Shown: one piece after another, positions 57,081 to 64,000 of the stretch
How positions within the stretch are numbered: the first letter of the stretch is position 1
Layout: each line of letters begins with the position of its first letter
Assembly: GCA_038373885.1 (NCBI GenBank)
Contig: JAWZYV010000169.1
Span: 682,001 to 746,000, forward strand
From: Cheiracanthium punctorium
Lineage: Eukaryota; Arthropoda; Arachnida; Araneae; Cheiracanthiidae
Length of the DNA: 64,000 nucleotides
Reading direction: 5' to 3'
The notes under the pieces: model-generated
What the model was told of the DNA's origin: nothing
The model's input: the letters and a program-made list of their open reading frames with translations, nothing else
Database searches by the model: none
Made by a program: the position numbers and the translations under genes

Positions 57081-60000
57081 CAGGCACTTCCAGCGAAACA
57101 GGAAAGTCTCCTCTCTAACGGTTGATAGGAGCAATATGAACGTAAAACTATTTGCAGAAGGAAAGGCGAGGTAACCAAGACCGTGACAGCACTTGAGGAG
57201 AGAATTCAGTAGAATGGGTAGAACTTTCGAACATCTAAAATGGAAACTCTCCTCTGTCCGTCTGCTCCCAAAAATTTATTAACGTCCGGGACTGGAGAAC
57301 ACTAACCGAGTCAGGCGCAAGGATTACTAAAATCCTGTCGACTCCTTGTTACGTAGTGAGTATTAATGAAGACGTGAAGTAGAATCAACATTTTATTGAT
57401 AACATTACGTCGTGGATAAAACAAACAGTCGTTACAAAGATACAGCTGAGTTCTTAAGAATTTAGGAGAGCGAGGGAGAGCGAAATATAGATGTTGTTAT
57501 CTCTACAAAATATATAGGTCCTGTTTCAGCTCTGGACCTAGATTTTCATTGTCCCGTCGTGAAATTGTAAACATTCTGTAATGTTCCAAAGCTCTGTTAT
57601 TGGACAGTATTTAAAATGACGTATGTCTCAGTCTCACAATGCTGTGATTTGGCAGGAGATATTACGACGTGAAATTTGGGGCGGTACGGGTTATTTGTTT
57701 ATTTCGCTGCTGTGCGGAAATTTTTTTAGCTGGTTCCTACGGTTTTCGTATCAAGCAGGATTTGATCATTAAAGAGCATATGTTCATTTTTTAAAGAGGA
57801 TTGACTAGTAAAACGAAATGTGTCTGAAATGGCTACAGAACATGCATGACATTTTGACACTCAGAACCCTCCAAATTACATTTATAAAAACAAAATGAAT
57901 ACTATCATAAAGCTTTTTTGATTGTGCCTTTCTAAAACGCTTGACTAACATAAAATTTAAATTAACAGAATATATAAAATAAGAAATAGTTCTGAGGGCT
58001 CCTTTGGTATTGTGCTGAAGAAATTAACTTAAAATAACTATCTAAAATATTTCGAAAGTAAAATTCTCTATCCGTTTAGATAAATTGTTGAGTTCTAGTT
58101 GACTTAAACAATATAAGTTCAGAAGTTCTAAAAACTTTAAAAATTTATCTCTTACCCTAGAATTAATTTCCTGTCTACGTTATACGTATACAAAGCGTTA
58201 TGACTGGTTTAAAGATGCTCCTTTGTAGACCAAGTGTCATAAAAGAATACATTAATCATTCTGCATAAACTCTTACCCATACTTACGTATTATGCTAAGC
58301 AAGCGCCATTATTTGACAAAAGCGAAGGTATTCTTTAATGCAATATATCAAGTTTTAATACAGTGGCATATTTTTACGAAGTAAATGTATAAAATTATTT
58401 TGGGACGTTATATATATTTTAGGTTATATTTCTTCAGGCTTGACTAAATATATGTATACGTAGAAGCTTCCTTTAAGGCTGTTTGAATATCCTTTTCCTC
58501 CACCTGTCCCCCTGGCAAATTTAATTTTGAACTCGGGTGTATGATTCCTTTTTTACTTCTTCTTAAACAATTATGTAATGTTTATTAAAATTTTATGACG
58601 ATAAACTTAATTATCTTCGATTTATTCTTATATTTTTAGATCGTAATTTTAAGAAATGCAAAATGTAGAATAGGTGTAAATTCAGTCAGCTGCAGTTAAC
58701 CATGTTGAGGCTTACAAACATATAATTAAAAAGAATATTTCTTATTTGATGAATTTCAAAATACATAAATAATTCATTCAAACTATTTTTATTTTAAGTC
58801 ATTCTTCAGTTTCCTTTTCAAAAATCAACATAAATATATTCTTCAATAAATCAAACGTAATCCTTCCTAAAAGTGAAAAATAATGCTCCAGAAACTGAGC
58901 CACTTTTAAAAAAATGACAGCCCGAGACTTTTATTATTCGATGCGAATCTTTAAGCAAATAATGAAGATTTTATACTGTATGAAACTGAAAATAAAGCTA
59001 TCCCTGTACGAAGTTTGTAATTGCATTGTAATGCTAAATAAATCCCTTTTTTACTGAGAGTTCGTAATTGCAAATATTTCAGTTCATGACTTCGAAAATG
59101 TAATTCTAGTAGTTTTGGTGCATTACAATCAAGCAAAATTCTTCAGTTGTATGCTTTTTTTGTGAGAGACACATGAATTATTTATGGATATTCTCATACG
59201 CTTGAACACATTTCACTGAAAGTCATTTTTTATAGTTTAAAAATGATTCTCAAGATGTAGTGATTCTAATAAAATTATTTATATTTCGGTGCTTTGGGAA
59301 CGGATTTGTGTGTTGAGGATGAGGAAATCCTCACTTTTATTTTCGAAATGAGAAAAATTACTAAGGGGCCTGAGGAAATGAATACTAATTCTGATAACAA
59401 ATTAAATTATGGGGCACTTGAGAAAACATAGACAGTATATGATCGGCATCACAAACTTGTTTAAGAAGATTCTCCAATAAAATATATTAACAATACAGAA
59501 AAAAAAGAGACTTTCTGCCATCGATTGGCTTAGATTTTATGTAGGTGCATTGTGAGAAAGTTGTACTGACTAACATTCAAATCCGGGTCCCTATTTATTA
59601 AAAAAAATAGTAATAAAACTATACAGTGCCAAAAAATGACTTTTAATTTGGCGGCATTGATATTGACGATTTAAGTTTTCTCTAAAAAAAAAAAAAAAAA
59701 ACTTTAGCATGTTTTTATAAAATTGAAAGTGTCGATAATGATCATGCTATTACTTCATATTCTTTGGGCTTTTTTTTTACGTATTTCAGGTTAGAAAATG
59801 TTCTAAATATAGCTTAATACAGGTGCGTAAATCTGGCGTGGCAGGTAGAGAATATTTTGAAGTAAAACTTCTTTAGTCGCGACTAGGGGGTAACTCAGAT
59901 TTTTTTTCTGACGGAAGTAACGCTGAGTAAAGGAAGTGACGTATATGTTATATACTCCACGGCAAGCGCGCCTGAAAAAGAAGAATCACGAAAAATCCTA

Positions 60001-60625
60001 CATTTTCGACCGCTTGCTCCTTTCGCGGACTTCATTGTTGAAAATGCATTATCATTACTATCGTTATTTAGTTTTTCTTGAGATGGCAACGTTATCCACA
60101 AAATATGTATTTAAATATCTCGTTTTGCCGATGGCAACTAGTTGTAAAATTCTATACTCTCTGAGGAGTTTGTGAAGATTTCTGTTGGGAAATAACTTTT
60201 GAATTAAATTGTTTTTAAGAGGTCTAACGTTTATTTTCTTGATTGTGTATCGTTAGATTGTGGCTAGTACTTATTTTCAGACATAGAATTATTACTGCCG
60301 TGGTGGTATTTGATGAACATACAAATGCAAAACGCGTTTTAAAATAAACGACTTGGTGCAGTGATTAATATTTGGCGTTCGCTTACTAGAAAGCTGGGTT
60401 AGTATTTTGACTAACTCTTGATACGCTTTAACATTCATCGTGTAAAAATACGGGGAACCTGTTAGGGAAAGAAACGGCGATTTCTCGCCATTTCTTTGAG
60501 ACATCAATCTTTATTTATATATCAATAAGCGATTTGAAGGTACATCCAACATAATATTTTACATGTAATCCCAACCTCACAGGAGGTTGTCGATAATCCT
60601 TATTTTTAGATGAATAATATACAAG
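57081..60625. other. Mostly unique AT-rich DNA
   Basis: No supported gene. 57287..57310 shares GGGACTGGAGAACA(C/G)TAAC with 45644..45665 just outside the other end of the 45865..57077 element, so a flanking repeat is possible. 57480..57720 is GC-richer without a recognised motif. Short frames at 58951, 59895 and 59936 are unconvincing. Confidence 0.5.
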
Positions 60626-60629
60626 GTTT

Positions 60630-60910
60630 TAGAAAAGCACAAAGAAATGGAACCTGTCTGCAATCGAACAGGAAAAGTAGTTGGAAACGTCAGTTTAAGA
60701 ACACTTTTCCTGGATTCTAACCCAACTTCAAGGCAGAACATCGGTTTAAGAACAAGGAGATGGAACACCACAATTAAAGGGGCAGTGGCTGCAAGTGTAC
60801 CTAAACAGCAGAGGGAAATTTTCGTTTAAGAACACTGTTGGAGGATCATACTTCGATCCCACGAAGGTAAATTTATAGGATGGGACACTTCGCTTAAAAA
60901 GTTGGATAAC
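60630..60910 (+). repeat. Degenerate tandem repeat, block 1
   Basis: Phrases of the form 'CTGCAATCGAACC...CAGAGGAAA...TCAGTTTAAGAACAC' recur with strong divergence: GTCAGTTTAAGAACACTTTT, ATCGGTTTAAGAACAAGGAG, TTCGTTTAAGAACACTGTTG, then 'ttcgcttaaaaag'. Spacing is ~55-100 bp. Minus frames across it (60577..60771, 60746..61015) are by-products. Confidence 0.5.
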
Positions 60911-61239
60911 GCCGTTGTTGCAAACAGATGGCGCTACGCACACTAGGTAACTGCGCATCTCAGGTTGTTTATATTTCCATCGAGGCGAAGTAATTGGAGA
61001 TCGTTGAATTATCAAAACTTCAAAAAATTAAATGCATAGACTTATGAGCGTGATATATAGTAATTACTGGTTTCAGATGTGTTTTAATTACATAATTGTC
61101 TTATAATACTATTTCGTAGTGAAGTGATATTATTATTTGTCAAATGCCAGTTGCATTGGCCGTTAGGCCATTAAACTCCTAAATATTATGCATGTCGTGT
61201 CTGTTATTATTTTACCCAAAAGATGTATTTTAAGAAATG

Positions 61240-61545
61240 TTAGTACGTAAGAAATGGACCCTGGCTGCAATCAATCCCAAACAATGGACAGAACCTGCAG
61301 TTTAAAAACATGGATACAAAATAATAATTCGAAACCTACTAGCAGACGAAATCAACGCTTAAGAAGACTGTGATAGAAAAACACAACAAAAATTACACTA
61401 CCTGCATTCGAACCCCACAAACAGAGGAAAACATCAATTAAAGAACACAGTTAAAATACTAGACTACGGACATCCCCCCCCCCATTAGACCCAACCTTCA
61501 GACGGAACAATGGTATACGAAAACAGTTAAAGAATAATACTACAA
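61240..61545 (+). repeat. Degenerate tandem repeat, block 2
   Basis: Same phrase family as block 1: 'ctggctgcaatcaatccc', 'gcagtttaaaaacatgg', 'tgcattcgaaccccacaaac', 'catcaattaaagaacacag'. A C10 run lies at about 61476..61485. The ~330-bp unique interval between blocks contains CAGATGGCGCTACG (60924). Confidence 0.5.
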
Positions 61546-61546
61546 C

Positions 61547-61830
61547 ATGGACACTTCCTGGATTCTAAGTAATTATCGTGAATTACCGATGATTCTTACT
61601 GGAGATTTTAATGTTAATTTTCGCTCTCAAGAATCTCAGTCGTTAGTTGATTTTTTAAAAGAAAAATTTGATCTAACTATGAATACTTCTCGACTTCAAT
61701 CAACAACGCGTTTCGGTACAACGATAGATGCTGTATCTTCAAGAAAATTAGCAAATTTAGAGAGTTAAATTTATGTTTCACATTATAATTACCACAAACC
61801 TATAATTTCATACATAAAAATTATGATGAC
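61547..61830 (+). pseudogene. APE-like endonuclease domain fragment
   Basis: The frame reads MDTSWILSNYRELPMILTGD, then the catalytic GDFNVNF motif, a helix (SLVDFLKEKFDLTMN), STTRFGTTIDAV and, after one in-frame TAA near 61766, a YVSHYNYHKPIIS block in the position of the last endonuclease motif. The STT..GTTIDAV..SYHKP layout is one I associate with endonuclease domains in arthropod Helentron-type (Pif1 helicase-linked) elements; that is from memory. No helicase or Rep domain is adjacent. A ~90-codon relic with a premature stop. Confidence 0.5.
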
Positions 61831-63940
61831 ATCCAAGTACCTATTTCCAATGAATAATATGAATATAACATTTATATAATCTTTGTAAAGTACATGAATA
61901 ATAAATATAATTAAATTATAATATGATATTTATTTTAAGTTTAATCATTTCAGTGATATGTGTCGTAAACGTCAAAGAAGTTTTACTTCAAACGCGCGTA
62001 AAGATTACACGCATTTAATTTTTTTTTCTCTCGTTTTAGACGGTCTAGTTTAAAGAAAGGTCTTTAGTGTAACATTTTGCTTAATTGTATATTCTGATTT
62101 GACTGAATAAGGTTTTTCTTCAATTTTTGTAACTAGGTCCTCCCCCAAAAAAACCTGCCGTATTCGACATTTTTGCGCATCCACGTCAAGTAATTTTTTA
62201 TTTTTCTTCGGAACATACGGCACATGTCAGGTTAACTCACAAATCGAGACATCCTATAATTTTCTACGCCCTAATTCAAGATTTTCCAGGTTTGTAGCCA
62301 AAATTTACTGAAGTGTTCCTGAATTTTTCTGTTAAAACTTTCTTACTGTTCAAAGTTTTTCAGTTTTTCTTGACTGCTGGTAGTCCTGTATGAGCCAGAA
62401 TGCCTCTCAGCATTTCGAACTAATAACATCATTATCCACTCCAGCATTTCCAAGAAAGAGTACACTAGCTTGTTTGGTGCACAATTCATTTGTCAACAAT
62501 ATTGGTGCCCTATTAAAATTCATTGTATTTTGCCGGCACTGCAGAACTCATTTTACAGATTTTTTTTTTTGCTTATCCCTAATAATTCTTACATGGTTGA
62601 AAGTTATTTTCAGCGTTGTATTCATTTTCGTATTTCCAGTGGTTTTCAGTGTTCCCACAGGATCTGTGGCATCTTCCCCTTATAGGAAGACCGAGAGGAG
62701 ACTTGGAATGTGCCGCCGCTCTCCAAAACAGCAAAATAACACCAGCGAAAAAGTCGCGATAAGTGCTGTTCTACAGCGAACAACATAAGAAACTATCTTA
62801 ATGTGTGTTCAAGGTTATGATCAATACAGTGTATTTGTAACAGCAGAAAATGTTGTCTTCAACTGTTTCGTTCTAATTTCTGATTTATCTGTAAATCGTG
62901 ACATTAAAAAAAAAATATATATATAGCCGAAATTACTGCGAGTACGAGTTAAACATTTTCGAATCACATTTCCATGTTATCGTTCTTATATCTGTAAGAA
63001 TCTGTACTAGTCGTCAATTAAGACCGTTCGACATATTATTTTACCGTGGTTATGCCGACGGGAGAAAAATTTATTTAATAAAGAAATAAAAAAATGAATA
63101 TTACATAATTAGGCTACTGATTTCGTTTGCAACAACAACTTAAAATTTGGACCACGTGTGAGAGATAGAGTGTGAGAAATTCGTGAGACCAGATTTACAA
63201 AAGAAGGCGCATCTGGTGGAATTACTATAGAACCGGGGAAAACAAATAACAGACTAATATCTCTCAAAACTCTTTTTTAAACAACGCCTAAACTCTTGTT
63301 AGTTTAATCAACGTATTTATGGCATGCGTGATAAACTGTAAAACAAAACAATCCCCGCATTTTAAGTATTAAGTCATTTGGCAGTGTAGAAAAAAATCAT
63401 TTTTTCTTAGGCAGGTTCGCTTCTCAGAGGTCTCCTACATGAGGAAAGACGCCCCTGTTCAATGAATTTATTAAACACTGGTAGAGTTCCCGTTTTTTGT
63501 AAGTAGTGAATAAATTTCTTTGAAAAAAACATTCAAAAAGACACAAAACCTTTCATAATAGATTCAGAATTCATCAAGGTTTCTGAACTCTTAAATTGCA
63601 AAATACCTGAAACATGCTGATGCTCACAAGACGACGACGTAACGATTATTTGTTGTATCTGCCTTCTACTCTTTATTTTCCGCAAAAGATAATGTAGTTC
63701 ATATCTTGTAATCCAGTTCATATCTTGTTTTCATGCAAATAGGTTAATTTGATCGTGGGTATTGCCGAAAACCGCTAGAGTTATAAAATAAAGAATAACT
63801 AAATTGAATTGAATTAAAAAATCATTTCCAGATGAATCAAGAATCATCTATTAAACACCTATAAAAATTTGGCAGGAGTAGTAATGTTTGAACGCTGTGC
63901 GACGAACAAAAGTGAGTAAATTTTTTCCTTGTTTAATTTA
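61831..63940. other. AT-rich stretch with one long but unsupported frame
   Basis: A 132-codon frame (62390..62788, plus) is the longest outside transposons. Its middle is a Phe/Val/Ile-rich run read from a T-rich tract, and its end (SPYRKTERRLGMCRRSPKQQ) follows an acceptor-like TTTCGTATTTCCAG at ~62640. It might include a real exon from ~62640, but no family was recognised. Confidence 0.35.
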
Positions 63941-63942
63941 TA

Positions 63943-64000
63943 CAGAGTGTCTTTAAAACAGTCTCCTATTCTTTTACTCCAATATTTATCATAGACATAT
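63943..64000 (+). mobile_element. Mariner-type TIR cut by the window end
   Basis: TATACAGAGTGTCTTTAAAA is a typical mariner-superfamily end (TA then CAGAGTGTCT). The partner would lie beyond the window, so this is tentative. Confidence 0.35.

Noticed and set aside
57480..57720. Possible LTR or promoter (GC-richer, CTCTGTTATTGGACAG)
   Set aside because: No TG..CA ends, no paired copy, no primer-binding site.
62390..62788. 132-codon plus-strand ORF as a gene
   Set aside because: The middle is a T-rich tract giving Phe/Val/Ile runs. Only the last ~45 codons look protein-like, so I did not call a gene.

Overview
The window looks like repeat-dominated, AT-rich non-coding DNA from an arthropod nucleus. 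The mix of short non-autonomous Helitrons, a LINE that carries APE-type endonuclease, reverse transcriptase and RNase H, hAT and Tc1/mariner relics and tRNA-headed SINE-like repeats fits a chelicerate such as a spider. That taxonomic reading is an inference from repeat content, not from a diagnostic gene. I find no complete host gene, rRNA, CRISPR array or prokaryotic operon. The only hints of host coding sequence are an 81-bp exon-like segment (2950..3030, minus), a small ORF after a hydrophobic stretch (20168..20386, minus) and a promoter-like cluster near 5.9 kb.

Layout. 1-11 kb: AT-rich sequence with a diverged ~740-bp direct duplication, a GAGTGA-rich block and two copies of one TIR element. 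11-18 kb: SINE-like repeats and a deleted mariner. 18-23 kb: a probable short hAT derivative, a SINE, and a Helitron of ~152-bp units interrupted by a SINE-like insert. 24.8-27.3 kb: a hAT element with near-matching 8-bp target duplications, containing an AAGCTTGA-rich TIR element and a 5'-truncated LINE with its own 10-bp target duplication. 31.7-38.0 kb: four head-to-tail Helitron segments, two of them complete. 39.4-41.4 kb: a SINE, a Helitron fragment and a mariner-like element with long terminal inverted repeats. 42.0-48.3 kb: two inverted Helitrons built of ~155-bp units, with two foldback repeats and a minisatellite between them. 45.9-57.1 kb: a probable PIF/Harbinger-like element (19-bp TIRs, 3-bp target duplication) that received the minus-strand Helitron, a tandem duplication and a nearly full-length decayed LINE. 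57-64 kb: mostly unique AT-rich DNA, with degenerate repeats and an endonuclease-domain fragment.

How it works together: the window is a stratified record of transposition rather than a gene set. The most notable signal is that the two complete tandem Helitrons carry arrays of a sequence closely matching the conserved CTCF core (CCASYAGRKGGCRSY), including one 15/15 match. If bound, these short rolling-circle elements would be spreading clusters of insulator-type sites. Next in interest are the ~152-157-bp (nucleosome-scale) repeat unit found in Helitrons of two families, and a tandem duplication in which one copy holds a Helitron and the other lacks it.
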